A stretch of 35,153 nucleotides of DNA. It comes from a virus. Positions 20,600-30,094 of this stretch are shown here, in pieces (positions within the stretch are counted from its first letter, which is position 1; each line of letters opens with the position of its first letter). The stretch is taken from IMG/VR virus record IMGVR_UViG_3300046012_000297, positions 1-35,153 of that record. The stretch is one strand, 5' to 3'. Position numbers and translations under genes: made by a program. A model generated the notes under the pieces. The model saw only the letters and a list, made by a program, of their open reading frames with translations, was not told the DNA's origin and did not search any database.

Positions 20600-21622
20600 A
20601 TGAGCTATTTCACTGTCGCCAAGGGCCTGACCGGCAAAGTGCCGGGAACCGCGCTCTCGCTCGCCCAGGAAGTGGTCCAGGATGGAATTGGCAAGATTTA
20701 CGATCAGGTGGATTGGTCGTTCCAGCGCGCCATCACTTACGGGCAATGGCTCTGTCCTGGGCAGGTCGCCAACACCGGAACCTTCACCGTTACCCCCTAC
20801 GTGAGCACGGTCATCGCGGATGCCACGGCCACGGCGGTGCTCGCGGCCTTGACCGCTCCTCCGTTGCTCACGACCTTGCAATTCCGCAATCCGGCCTATT
20901 CTATCTATAACATTGTCGGTTACGACACAACGACGCACGCGCCGTTTGCGACGTTGACGCTGGACCGGCCCTGGCTGGAACCTACCTCCGGGCCTGGCCA
21001 GCCGTACATGATCTACCAGAGCTACATGGTGGCCCCGGTCCAGGACTTCAGAAAGTTCATCGAAGTGCGCGATATGACCAACGCCGCCCCGCTCGATTTC
21101 TGGAGCTTGACCCAGGCCGACTTGGGCGTGATTGACCCGCAGAGGACCAACTTTGCCGATCCCTCTTATGTCGTGCCCGCCGGTGTCGATACGCGGCCCG
21201 GAACCTCGACGCCGGGGTGGCAGATGTTCGAGTTATGGCCGCAGCAATTGAGCAACCTCCCTTATTCCTTCAGCTACCGCCGGCGGGGCGTGGTGCCCGA
21301 AAGCTATAGCGATTTCCTGAACTCGACCGTTCCCTATCCGATCACCGAAGAGCTTCTGGAGTGGCGCTCGCTCGAAGTGCTCTATCAGTTCAAGGAAGCG
21401 CAAAAGGACAAGACAGAGGCGCGCGGATCGGGCGCGAATTGGCTGATGCTGGCACAGATGGCGGAGAAGGAATATGCCGCGGTTCTGGACAAGATTCTTG
21501 CAGTGGACGTGAACCTGAATGCCGAGATGGTGACCCATATCCGAGGGCGGCGCCCGATCAGCAATGCGCCCTACTCGAACCAGCTCGGCCAGCTACAGAT
21601 TGGCGGATTTCCGGAGCGATAA
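20600..21622 (+). CDS. Structural protein, probable neck/connector component
   Basis: 340 residues; GGGAG precedes ATG 20600. N-terminal SYFTVAKGLTGKVPGTALSL is followed by helical DGIGKIYDQVDWSFQRAITY, beta-rich middle, and a helical C-terminus ending HIRGRRPISNAPYSNQLGQL. Position between capsid and nozzle genes fits an adaptor or neck protein that joins portal and tail. No motif is diagnostic, so this is a context call. Confidence 0.6.
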   Translation: MSYFTVAKGLTGKVPGTALSLAQEVVQDGIGKIYDQVDWSFQRAITYGQWLCPGQVANTGTFTVTPYVSTVIADATATAVLAALTAPPLLTTLQFRNPAYSIYNIVGYDTTTHAPFATLTLDRPWLEPTSGPGQPYMIYQSYMVAPVQDFRKFIEVRDMTNAAPLDFWSLTQADLGVIDPQRTNFADPSYVVPAGVDTRPGTSTPGWQMFELWPQQLSNLPYSFSYRRRGVVPESYSDFLNSTVPYPITEELLEWRSLEVLYQFKEAQKDKTEARGSGANWLMLAQMAEKEYAAVLDKILAVDVNLNAEMVTHIRGRRPISNAPYSNQLGQLQIGGFPER

Positions 21623-21631
21623 GGAGAAACG

Positions 21632-21928
21632 ATGAGATTGATTCAAGTAACGCTGACGGCGGGCGCGACCCCCATTGTGGTCAAAGGCGTACAGCCCGCG
21701 AACTCGCTCCCCTTTCAATGGCTGGCCATCCAGAACAATGCCGCTCATGCCGTGCGCGTGGGAGATTCTACCGTCTCCGCGACCAAGGGCATCGCGATTG
21801 CGGCGGGGTCCACAACCACCCAACTTCCGCTGATCGTGAACCCAGCGCTCGAATACACCAGCGACCTCTACGAGTGGTTTCTGTTCGGGACGGCCGCCGA
21901 CATTATCGATGTCATGCTCTTGGACTAG
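21632..21928 (+). CDS. Small beta-rich structural protein
   Basis: 98 residues with AAGGAGAAACG before the ATG. It begins MRLIQVTLTAGATPIVVKGV and continues with alternating strands (QWLAIQNNAAHAVRVGDSTV). The pattern is like small phage structural proteins that form beta sandwiches and modify capsid or tail. Only 9 bases separate it from the previous gene and 8 from the next. Function inferred. Confidence 0.65.
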   Translation: MRLIQVTLTAGATPIVVKGVQPANSLPFQWLAIQNNAAHAVRVGDSTVSATKGIAIAAGSTTTQLPLIVNPALEYTSDLYEWFLFGTAADIIDVMLLD

Positions 21929-21936
21929 GGGAATGA

Positions 21937-23412
21937 ATGCCTGCCTTTTCATGGATCACGAACACGCAGGCCATCGCCGCGCTCGCGGGGCGGCTCGTCA
22001 ACTCGTCCTTCTGGACGAACGCGGAGTTGCAACTCTATCTCAATGACGCGCTGCGCACCTACAACGCGCTCACCGAGACATGGCGGCAGGAGTTCATCTT
22101 CACCGCGCAGGGCGCAGGCTGGAACAATCTCGGAACGATGAGCGGTTCGCCGCGGCTGCGTACCGTGACCGACGCCAACCTCTATACCCTCATGCAGTAC
22201 ATGCTCCTGGAGCCGCCCTCGGGCGCGGGTACGTGGACCGGGACATCGCAGTTCGATCTCGCCTCCTTCCAGTTCGCCTTGCAGAAGCGGCGTGATGAGA
22301 TGATCCAGGCGACATGCTGCAATATGGTCAACCTCTCGCCGCTGGCCACGACGCCGGGAACGCGGCGGAATCAGTTGGCCGATACCATCCTTGAGCCTCA
22401 CCGCATCCGCTTCCTGGGCGTCATGCTTTCGACGACCGGGACGGCGGCTTCTGGATCGAACGCGCTCACCCTTGTCCTCGCTACTGGAGCGGCTGCCGGA
22501 CAGATAGTGACCGGCGCAGGCATCCCAGTTGGAACCTACGTCCAGAGCATCATTGGACTCGTCGCCATCCTGTCGCAGCAGACAACCGCGGCGCTCTCGG
22601 CTACCGCCGTCCAGTTCTCGCAACCGGTCACGCTGACGCGGGAGGATACGCAGGCGTTCCAATACTTTGAGCCGAGCTATCTCCAGACCATCGCCCTGCC
22701 GATGTCGTGGTCGGTAGCCAGCGAGCCGCCCTTGGCCTTCGACGTGGACAATGCGCCCAACGTTCCGGGGACCTATGACGTTCTCGCCCTTCAGTCCGGT
22801 CCAACCTTTGCCCCTCCGGCGGCTACGCTGCTTGGGGTTCCGGATGACTGGAGCTGGGTTCTGCGCACGGGCGCGCTGGCGACCCTGCTGAGTGACGAAT
22901 CGGAGCGCACAGACGCTCCGCGAGCGCAGTATTACGCGCAGCGGTATGCCGATGGACTGAAGATGATGCGCGCCAGCAATTGGCTCTTGCAGGCGAACAT
23001 CAACGGGATTCCCTGCGACACGCCCTCGCTCTTCGAGATGGACTCCTACAGCCCCGAGTGGCAGGCAAGCGCGGTCTGGCCCTCTATCGTCAATGCTGGC
23101 ATGGACCTCATCGCAGCCACGCCGGCCGATTCCGAGACGGTCAGCGTAACGCTGGTGGGAAACCAGCCCATACCGGCCAGCGGCGGCGACTTTATCCAGG
23201 TGAGCCGCGATGCGTTCGATCAGGTGCTCAACTACGCGCAGTTTCTCGCCTCGCAGAAGCAGGGCGGCCAAGAGTTTCAGCGTTCGATGGAGCTGGAGAA
23301 GCAGTTTCTCGGCATGGTGAAGGAGCAGAACAAGCGCATCGAGAAGCTGGGCATCTTTACGGACGTGCTCTACAGCCAAGGGCGCCGAGAACAGGAATTG
23401 GTACCGCGATAG
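21937..23412 (+). CDS. Head-tail adaptor-like structural protein
   Basis: 491 residues; AGGGGAATGA precedes the ATG. The N-terminal helices (TNAELQLYLNDALRTYNALT) recall head-tail adaptor proteins, which dock under the portal. A beta-rich Thr/Ala insertion follows (about 165-225, GSNALTLVLATGAAAGQIVT), then more helix and a charged C-terminus (EKQFLGMVKEQNKRIEKLGI). A long antisense frame covers almost the whole gene and is an artefact of GC-rich codon use. Family not certain. Confidence 0.6.
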   Translation: MPAFSWITNTQAIAALAGRLVNSSFWTNAELQLYLNDALRTYNALTETWRQEFIFTAQGAGWNNLGTMSGSPRLRTVTDANLYTLMQYMLLEPPSGAGTWTGTSQFDLASFQFALQKRRDEMIQATCCNMVNLSPLATTPGTRRNQLADTILEPHRIRFLGVMLSTTGTAASGSNALTLVLATGAAAGQIVTGAGIPVGTYVQSIIGLVAILSQQTTAALSATAVQFSQPVTLTREDTQAFQYFEPSYLQTIALPMSWSVASEPPLAFDVDNAPNVPGTYDVLALQSGPTFAPPAATLLGVPDDWSWVLRTGALATLLSDESERTDAPRAQYYAQRYADGLKMMRASNWLLQANINGIPCDTPSLFEMDSYSPEWQASAVWPSIVNAGMDLIAATPADSETVSVTLVGNQPIPASGGDFIQVSRDAFDQVLNYAQFLASQKQGGQEFQRSMELEKQFLGMVKEQNKRIEKLGIFTDVLYSQGRREQELVPR

Positions 23413-23423
23413 GAGGAATGACA

Positions 23424-23528
23424 ATGAAACCGAAGCCAACGATGGTCATGCACAACTGCACATGCGTCTATGTTGCGAATGGCAAAGTATCCCAGCCGAA
23501 GCCTCTCCCCAAGAAAGGAAAGAAGTGA
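23424..23528 (+). CDS. Tiny basic protein (34 aa)
   Basis: ATG 23424 lies 7 bases after a perfect AGGAGG; an ATG six bases earlier is too close to it. It reads MKPKPTMVMHNCTCVYVANG and ends KPLPKKGKK. The CTC pair and the Lys/Pro-rich tail are its only features. The next gene starts one base after its stop. The strong ribosome site argues that it is made. Confidence 0.65.
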   Translation: MKPKPTMVMHNCTCVYVANGKVSQPKPLPKKGKK

Positions 23529-23529
23529 A

Positions 23530-23721
23530 ATGGCGGACAAATGGATTCAGGGAGCGCGCGAGGGAATGGAGCGCAAGGGTAGTGTAGGAAAGTTCGGCAA
23601 GGCCACCCCAAAGAAGATTGCCCGCATGAAGAAGAAGGGCGGAGTGGCCAAGAAGGAAGCCGTGTTTGCGAGCAATATGAAAAAGATCGCCCGCAAGCGC
23701 GCCGCGAGAAAGAGGTATTGA
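23530..23721 (+). CDS. Small Lys/Arg-rich protein (63 aa)
   Basis: From ATG 23530, with GGAAAG upstream in the previous gene. Strongly basic throughout: KATPKKIARMKKKGGVAKKE, then MKKIARKRAARKRY at the end. Together with the 37-residue polybasic gene at 16623 and the genes on both sides it makes a set of small basic virion-region proteins. DNA or RNA binding is a fair guess. Family not recognised. Confidence 0.7.
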   Translation: MADKWIQGAREGMERKGSVGKFGKATPKKIARMKKKGGVAKKEAVFASNMKKIARKRAARKRY

Positions 23722-23722
23722 G

Positions 23723-23977
23723 ATGGCGAACGCCGGAGAGCGGCTCGCTGCCGACGTAAAGGATGTTCCGGCGAAGACGCTGGACTCGCTGACCATGGGG
23801 CCGCAACGGCGCTCCCTCGGCAAGTGGGAAGACCAGAAGATCGCGTCCGCGAAGTCGGCATGGGATAACCAGTGGAATGAGGCCAAAGAGATTCTCGGAA
23901 CCAAGAACTCCTCGGCGCAGCCCAAAGATAAGGTGGGCAAGGCTCCGGCGAGGAAGAAGGCCGCGTACAAGCGATAG
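23723..23977 (+). CDS. Small charged protein (84 aa)
   Basis: Begins MANAGERLAADVKDVPAKTL one base after the previous stop. Helical and charged, ending in a Lys/Arg tail (KVGKAPARKKAAYKR) like its neighbour. Its TAG stop overlaps the GTG start of the nozzle-like gene (TAGTG), indicating coupling. Function unknown; a chaperone or assembly partner of the large tail protein is possible. Confidence 0.7.
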   Translation: MANAGERLAADVKDVPAKTLDSLTMGPQRRSLGKWEDQKIASAKSAWDNQWNEAKEILGTKNSSAQPKDKVGKAPARKKAAYKR

Positions 23978-26900
23978 TGGCATCCCAATACCAACGCGAC
24001 GCGAACGGCATCCGCCTGGACATTCAGGGTGGTATGTGCACCGCGCTGTCTCCCGATTTGCTGCCGCCGGGGAAGTACAGCTTTCTGCAGAATGTGCGCC
24101 GGTATCTGCATGGCCGCACGGTAGCCCGCGCGCCGCTTGGCTCCGATGTCCTGCCCTCCGCTCTTGCTTCCGGCCCCACATCCTTTATCCGGATGAACGA
24201 TGCGACGCCGGCCGGACCCGGCTCCGGGTTCGTGCTCATTCTGGGCGCGGCCGGTCAACTGTACGTCAACTCCACCTCCGTAGCGACCGGATTGACCGGC
24301 AACCCTCTTGGCTTCGTCACCTTTCGCCCCAACGCCAGCCCGCAGCCGTGGTGCTATACGGGGGACGGCGCGATGGGCGGAGTCACGCTGACCACCATCT
24401 CGCTCGAAACCGGATCGCCGACCACCTCGCCGTCGAACGGCATGAACAAGGTGCGCTCCGATGGCGTGATATGGAAGACGGGCATCGCCGAACCGCAGAC
24501 CGCGCCCTCGGTCACATTCATTGGCGGCGGCTCCGGCACGACGCAGATTTTCTATCGCTACGTCTATCGCTCCTCGGCAACCGGAGCACTCTCCAACCCA
24601 TCGCCCGAGTCGATTGCTGGGACCAATTCGCAGTCGAGCCCCGCGGAGACGGTTCTCGCTTCCGACTTCGCGACCAAGATCACCTTCAACGCCACGCAAT
24701 GGGCATTTGTGGGAACGCAATTGCGCACCACGGGCAGCGTCTCGCCGGGCACGATCATGGATTACGTGATCGCCCACAACTTCGGATTCTCCATCCCGGC
24801 GGGCGTGAATGTCGATGGGGTGCAGATCGACCTGAATTGGGTAGGCCAGAACGCGGGCACGGGCGTATTGAGCGGGGTTTCGCTCTACTATCTCGGAACG
24901 CCTTTGGGCACGGCCAAGTTTCCCGGAATTCCCAATCAATCCTTTATCGTGGACACGCTGCTCGGCGGCAACTCCGATACCTGGGGTGGAACGCTCACGC
25001 CCGCTATCGTCAACGACGCCAGCTTCGGATTCGGGGTCCAGATCACGACGCAACTGGTGGGCGGGAGCGACCGCTCCTTTCTCGACTACTTCACCATCAC
25101 GGTCTACTATTCCACGCAGAATGCCGATGTGACGCCTTCCGTCTCCTCCGATCCGCAGGTGAATAAGATCGATTACTACCGCATGGGCGGGGCGCTGGCG
25201 AGCTTTACCTATGTGGGGACGGGGCCGAATACCGCGACAGCATTCCTCGACCAATTGAGCGACTTGGCCGCCGTAGACAATCCGCTCCTTCAGTTCGACA
25301 ACTTTGAGCCCTTTCCCTCAATCGACATGCCGCAGGCTGGCGTGGTCAACGTCTCCGCCGGGGCGGTTGCCGGGACGATGGACGTTTCCTGGGTGAGCGG
25401 CAACACGTTCAATGTGCGCTGGCTTCCAGGGACCATCATCGTCATCGCCGGGGTGGCGTACACCTTCTATAACCGCCCATCGAGCACGACGGCGCTCACG
25501 GTGGTGCTCGACGCCAGCATGGTCCTGCCCTCCCCGACAACCAACCTGGCCTATGAGATTCAGGAGCCGGATCTGGCGGCACAGCCCTCCCCGGTCATCT
25601 GGGGTCCGACCCCGGACAATGGCGGCTCCTTCTACTTCGGCCTGGACCCGCTCAATACTGGAGACCTGCTCTGGTCGAAAGGCAACAACTTCGATTCGGC
25701 GCCCGACACGAACCGGCAGGCGGTGACCTCTCCCTCCGAGCCGTTGCAAAACGGAACGATCACCTCGGAGCTGAGTACGGTATTTTCGACGGAGCGGCTC
25801 TGGCTCATCTATCCCAACTTTGCCGACGCCTTGGCAACGATCACAGGCGTGATAGGCCAGCAGTGGACGCTGATTCAATCGGCGGCAACCCGCGGCCTAT
25901 ATATGCGCTACGCCCTCGACGCGCTGGGAAGCCGGATCGCGTGGCGGGCCAAAGACTGTATCGCCATGTCGATGGGCGGCGGGCCGGAGCAGTCGATTAC
26001 CGATGACATCTATAATCTCTTCCCCCATGAAGGCTTCGCGCCATCGCCCGTGACCATCGGCGGCTTCACCGTGCATCCTCCGGACGACACGAAACCGAAT
26101 GCGCAGACGGTCAAGATTGCGCCCGGCTATATCTTCTATAACTATCAGGACACCACGGGAACGCCGCGCACGCTGGTTTATGACATTGAAGGCAAGGGAT
26201 GGGTTGTCGATACTTATAGCCCCACGGTGAACTGCCATCTCTGGGCGGTGGGAGCGGTAGACCTTCTGCTCGCCGGATGCACGGACGGCACGGTACGGGC
26301 ATTGGCCGCCGGGGGCGCGGAAACCGCTACCGCGGTTCTGGCCACCCGGAGCGAGAACGGCGGCGACTCCCGCGCCTTCAAGCGGATCGGGGATGTATTC
26401 GTCAAGGCACTCGTCACCTCCTCGAATCCCGTTACGGTGGCCCTGTGGCAGACGCGGCTGACCATTGCGCTGAGCGGGTTCTCCCCAACCTCGCTTGCCG
26501 GGACAGGCTCATTGCTGCCCTACGTGATCGACTTCACCTCCGGATTCGGCGATGACCTGGACGATATTGCAGCAGTCTTCTCGTGGCCGCTGGGCAATGG
26601 CAACATCCTCGACCTCTGGCAGCCGGATTGGCTGAGCCTGCCGGAGTCGATTCAGGACAGGCCGACCGATTGGGACGATTGCGGGGTGCCGGGAAACAAG
26701 CTGATTCGCGGCATGATTATCGAGATCGACACCCTCAACGCCGCCAAGGCATTGCAGGTAGAGCGCAGCGACAGCGACACTTTGATATCCCCCGATCAGA
26801 CCTCGATTACCGCCAATGGGCAGACGCTGACGCCGTTCACCTTTGAGCCGTTTACCGCGCACCTTCTGCGCATTGTCACGACGGATGGCGTGCCCTGGCG

Positions 26901-27891
26901 GATCTGGGGGGTGAAGTGGATCGTCGATCCGTGGCCCGACTACACCCCGCTATTCAGCGCGTGGTCGAACCTGGGGACGGATGGGGCCAAGTATCTCCGC
27001 GGCCTGGTGATCCCGATGGACACCAACGGAAGCGCGGCCAACTTCAAGATTCTCACCTCGGATGGCGGGAGCGTCAGCTTCTCGGCCACGACCCCCACTG
27101 CCAAGAAGACGCCCGTAGCCTTCGCATTCACGCCTCCCATTGTTGCCCATGAGGTGCAGATTCAGTGCGAATCGAATGCCGCTTTGTGGACTTCCGAGGT
27201 GAAGTGGGACTTCGATCCTTATCCCGAGATCATCCCCGAGTACACCCCCATCATGGAGATTGGAGGGCCGGACAACAAGTTCGTGCAGGGAGTGAAGCTC
27301 ATTGGGGACACGGGCAATGCAGCGGTGGCCTTTCAGGTGCTCTATGACGGCGGGCAGACCGGCCCGACCTTTACCGGAACATTCAACGGCAAGCAGACTC
27401 TAGTATTCTCCTGGACGCCATTTTTGGCGCACGATATCCAGCTCGTTCCCCAGGCCAATGCGCGTATCTGGTGGGGCGGGGTTGGGCAGGGAACAAGCGA
27501 ATGGGTATTTCAACCCTTCCCCGAGTCGCAGAAGCTGTGGCAGACGGAGCTTACCTCGATAGGCGGTAACGGCTGGCAGCACATCCGCGAACTGAATGTC
27601 GAGTATCTATCGACGGCGGAAATCACTCTCGCGTTCACGGTCGATACAGGGAACGGCAGTATTGCGCCAGCAAGCATCACCATTCCCTCATCGAGTGGAG
27701 CGCAGGCCAAGTTAAAGCTGGAGCCGACCGCGAACAAGTGGAAGCTGCTGGCCATGGGAGCGACCTCGACCGCGCCATTCAGCCTCTTTGTCGAAGGCGT
27801 GGAGGTGAAGGCGAAGATGTGGGGGGCGGCGGATGCGTACCGGCTGGCCCATCCCTTCGGCGGACCCAGTAAGGCGGAGGCGACGGTATGA
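23977..27891 (+). CDS. Large tail nozzle-like protein (1304 aa)
   Basis: Starts at GTG 23977. The N-terminal part (GIRLDIQGGMCTALSPDLLP, then LQNVRRYLHGRTVARAPLG) is the style of nozzle or tail-stabilisation proteins of short-tailed phages (T7 gp12, P22 gp10 type), built on beta-propellers with repeated LYV/WYT strands. From about residue 880 four degenerate repeats of some 97 residues follow; the shared core is (K/Q)xxRGxxIxxDT, at about residues 909, 1006, 1102 and 1202. Between them are W-V-K-W-I-V-D-P-W-P-like strands. These repeats look like jelly-roll or carbohydrate-binding modules and may extend the nozzle or touch the cell surface. It overlaps the fibre gene by ATGA. Confidence 0.7.
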   Translation: MASQYQRDANGIRLDIQGGMCTALSPDLLPPGKYSFLQNVRRYLHGRTVARAPLGSDVLPSALASGPTSFIRMNDATPAGPGSGFVLILGAAGQLYVNSTSVATGLTGNPLGFVTFRPNASPQPWCYTGDGAMGGVTLTTISLETGSPTTSPSNGMNKVRSDGVIWKTGIAEPQTAPSVTFIGGGSGTTQIFYRYVYRSSATGALSNPSPESIAGTNSQSSPAETVLASDFATKITFNATQWAFVGTQLRTTGSVSPGTIMDYVIAHNFGFSIPAGVNVDGVQIDLNWVGQNAGTGVLSGVSLYYLGTPLGTAKFPGIPNQSFIVDTLLGGNSDTWGGTLTPAIVNDASFGFGVQITTQLVGGSDRSFLDYFTITVYYSTQNADVTPSVSSDPQVNKIDYYRMGGALASFTYVGTGPNTATAFLDQLSDLAAVDNPLLQFDNFEPFPSIDMPQAGVVNVSAGAVAGTMDVSWVSGNTFNVRWLPGTIIVIAGVAYTFYNRPSSTTALTVVLDASMVLPSPTTNLAYEIQEPDLAAQPSPVIWGPTPDNGGSFYFGLDPLNTGDLLWSKGNNFDSAPDTNRQAVTSPSEPLQNGTITSELSTVFSTERLWLIYPNFADALATITGVIGQQWTLIQSAATRGLYMRYALDALGSRIAWRAKDCIAMSMGGGPEQSITDDIYNLFPHEGFAPSPVTIGGFTVHPPDDTKPNAQTVKIAPGYIFYNYQDTTGTPRTLVYDIEGKGWVVDTYSPTVNCHLWAVGAVDLLLAGCTDGTVRALAAGGAETATAVLATRSENGGDSRAFKRIGDVFVKALVTSSNPVTVALWQTRLTIALSGFSPTSLAGTGSLLPYVIDFTSGFGDDLDDIAAVFSWPLGNGNILDLWQPDWLSLPESIQDRPTDWDDCGVPGNKLIRGMIIEIDTLNAAKALQVERSDSDTLISPDQTSITANGQTLTPFTFEPFTAHLLRIVTTDGVPWRIWGVKWIVDPWPDYTPLFSAWSNLGTDGAKYLRGLVIPMDTNGSAANFKILTSDGGSVSFSATTPTAKKTPVAFAFTPPIVAHEVQIQCESNAALWTSEVKWDFDPYPEIIPEYTPIMEIGGPDNKFVQGVKLIGDTGNAAVAFQVLYDGGQTGPTFTGTFNGKQTLVFSWTPFLAHDIQLVPQANARIWWGGVGQGTSEWVFQPFPESQKLWQTELTSIGGNGWQHIRELNVEYLSTAEITLAFTVDTGNGSIAPASITIPSSSGAQAKLKLEPTANKWKLLAMGATSTAPFSLFVEGVEVKAKMWGAADAYRLAHPFGGPSKAEATV

Positions 27892-29546
27892 CCACGGCCC
27901 TCCAGACGTTTTATCCTAAGATCGCCGCCGATGTGCCGTGGGAGGTGCGGCAACATCTTCAGTTGATTTACCAGAAGCTGAACAACCACGCTCAGGCCAT
28001 CGTTTCGCTGCCGACCGGGAACACGACCACGAACATTACCGAAGTGAATCAATCCACCTCGGGCGGGGGCGGAGGGGGCGGCAGCACTCTTCTCGGATTG
28101 GGCGGTGTCAACAACCAGACCGGCGTTACCGCGTACACCACGCAAAACTCCGATGGCGGCATCCTTATTATCCTCAATGACGCCTCAGCCATTGCGGTGA
28201 CGTTGAATGTGGGCGTGTCGGTTCCTTGGATGGCCTTCATCTCGAATCAAGGCGCGGGCACGGCGACACTGACCCCGCAGTCGGGAACGATCACATATCC
28301 GGGCAATCCGGGAGCGGCCTCGATGCCCCTGCTATCGGGCTACACCGCAATGGTGGCCTTCGACGCGACAAACTTCTGGGCGTGGGCGGAGCCGATGACC
28401 CCGCTCAATACGCCAGCTATATCCCACGAATGGCTGAATAGCTATAACTCGACTACGGGGGCTTTCACGCAGACGCAGCCCGCGTTTACGGATATCAGCG
28501 GCATCGCGCAGGTTGCGCAGGGGGGAACGGGCACGGCCACGCCCTCGCTGGTAGCGGGAACCAACGTAACCATCACGGGTAGCTGGCCGGACCAGACGAT
28601 CAACGCAAGCGGAGGAGGCGGCGCTACTCCGGTTTTCTCGCGGGCCATCTTCACGGCGGCACAGCGACCCTTGGGCAGCGTGTTCCAGAACACTTCGGCC
28701 TTCCCGCTGATCGTGATGTATGTCGATAGCGGAACGCTGGCGGCGGCCAAGGGATTTACCGACGCTTCCGCAACTCCAACCACTCAGGTATGGGGATTGC
28801 AAAGTTTCTCCGGTTCGGGGTTTCAGCCCGCGGCGTTTGTGGTGATGCCGGGGAATTTCTACAAGATCACGGGCGCCACCTTCGGAGCATGGTCAGAGTT
28901 CACGTTCAACACCGGCACTTGGACATCGAGCGGCAACTTATCCGGCTCCAGGACGCTCGGGACCGCGGCGCAGAACACCGGCACGGGTTTCATGCTGGTG
29001 CAGGTATTCACGACCAACACGACCGCGACGAACTCGCTCGCCGTCTTCGTGGACAGCGCAAGCACGCCGGTGGTGCAAACCTTTCAGCAGCAGACGATCA
29101 TCACGACGGGCAATTCTGTCTTATTCCTGGTGCCGCCTAGCTACTTTTACAAGGTGACGAATACCGGCACGGGCACGATTGCAAGCTGGATCGAATACTC
29201 TTCGGCGATTGCCTGCACGGTATCGGCCAACCTGTTCACGGCCCCCGCCACGCGGAGCACGACCGTGAGCAGCGCCACGCCACCCATTGCGTATTCCGTT
29301 CTCAACAATTCCAACAAGTGCAAGTGGGTTGCGGTCGGCATCACCAACACTGCAGCCGGAACGATCATCACCCAGGGCGACACGAACGTTCCCCCGCTCT
29401 TGGCGCAGTGGGAAATGTCGCAGGCGGTGAGCGGCACGCAGCCGGTGTCTGGCATTGGCCTGCACTTGCCCAACGAATTCCTGGCTGCGCGGCACGACAC
29501 GGGAACCAACACCAATACTTTCTGGTACGAGTACGCGCTGGGATGA
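27888..29546 (+). CDS. Tail fibre / receptor-binding protein
   Basis: 552 residues. A helical N-terminus (about 1-40) is followed by a seven-glycine linker (residues 59-65), then beta-rich sequence with DISGIAQVAQGGTGTATPSL and AGTNVTITGSWPDQTINASG, wording typical of phage tail fibres. The C-terminal half has three degenerate repeats starting near residues 250, 352 and 456, each ending in an aromatic F/W-x-E-Y/F strand (AWSEF, SWIEY, FWYEY). Repeat divergence would suit receptor recognition. Overlaps the gene before and after by ATGA. Confidence 0.8.
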   Translation: MTTALQTFYPKIAADVPWEVRQHLQLIYQKLNNHAQAIVSLPTGNTTTNITEVNQSTSGGGGGGGSTLLGLGGVNNQTGVTAYTTQNSDGGILIILNDASAIAVTLNVGVSVPWMAFISNQGAGTATLTPQSGTITYPGNPGAASMPLLSGYTAMVAFDATNFWAWAEPMTPLNTPAISHEWLNSYNSTTGAFTQTQPAFTDISGIAQVAQGGTGTATPSLVAGTNVTITGSWPDQTINASGGGGATPVFSRAIFTAAQRPLGSVFQNTSAFPLIVMYVDSGTLAAAKGFTDASATPTTQVWGLQSFSGSGFQPAAFVVMPGNFYKITGATFGAWSEFTFNTGTWTSSGNLSGSRTLGTAAQNTGTGFMLVQVFTTNTTATNSLAVFVDSASTPVVQTFQQQTIITTGNSVLFLVPPSYFYKVTNTGTGTIASWIEYSSAIACTVSANLFTAPATRSTTVSSATPPIAYSVLNNSNKCKWVAVGITNTAAGTIITQGDTNVPPLLAQWEMSQAVSGTQPVSGIGLHLPNEFLAARHDTGTNTNTFWYEYALG

Positions 29547-30055
29547 GGATGCTATCGCTATTGCTTCTGCTGGCTACGGCCGCTCACGCTGCCGCGGCGC
29601 GGTACCGCCATGACAGCGTTGCGGTGCTGAACGATCTCCGCGCCACTCCGGGGGCGGCGAACGCGCGGCTGGGCAAGGATGAGCTTTGCGCGGCATCGTT
29701 CCGCACGGCGGCATACCGCAGAGTCAGCGCCAGCCTGAAGCGTAAGGTCTGCACGGAGTACGGCATCGCGGCGAAGGATTGCACGGGGCGGAAGTACGAA
29801 ATCGACCACCTTATTTCTCTGGAATTGGCAGGCTCGAATCAGATCGAGAATTTGTGGCCTGAGATGTACTTGCCCCACGGCGGAGCGAAGCAGAAGGACA
29901 TCGTGGAGAACGCGCTGCATCGCATGGTATGCGCGGGAACGATATCTCTGCCCGAAGCGCAGAGCTGCATCGCTCAGGATTGGTATGCCTGCGCGAAACG
30001 GCACGGGATTCGGACAGAGATAGGGCCGCGCCGTAAAACTTTGAAGGCGCAATAG
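29543..30055 (+). CDS. Exported HNH nuclease
   Basis: 170 residues. The first 19 residues (MRMLSLLLLLATAAHAAAA) are a clear signal peptide with a likely cleavage after AHA or AAA. The core motif is YEIDHLISLELAGSNQIENL, with D88-H89 and N99, the form of HNH nucleases of the IDH(I/L)xxLExGGxNxxxNLWP type; VENALHRMVCAGTISLPEAQ follows as in that family. Six cysteines (49, 70, 80, 130, 142, 150) suggest disulfides outside the cytoplasm. It is coupled to the fibre gene by ATGA. A periplasmic or secreted nuclease inside a virion operon is unusual: it might degrade DNA at lysis, act on competing phage DNA, or be a moron for the lysogen. Confidence 0.85.
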   Translation: MRMLSLLLLLATAAHAAAARYRHDSVAVLNDLRATPGAANARLGKDELCAASFRTAAYRRVSASLKRKVCTEYGIAAKDCTGRKYEIDHLISLELAGSNQIENLWPEMYLPHGGAKQKDIVENALHRMVCAGTISLPEAQSCIAQDWYACAKRHGIRTEIGPRRKTLKAQ

Positions 30056-30094
30056 GATACAGGAGTAGAATCACGGCAAGCAAGGGAGGATATC

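Noticed and set aside
21949-23439. 496-residue antisense open frame
   Set aside because: It mirrors the adaptor-like gene on the plus strand, is Arg/His/Gly-rich as expected for a GC-rich shadow, and has no recognisable motif or operon partner.
23446-25254. 602-residue antisense open frame
   Set aside because: Covers several plus-strand genes with good ribosome sites; composition is typical of a shadow frame.
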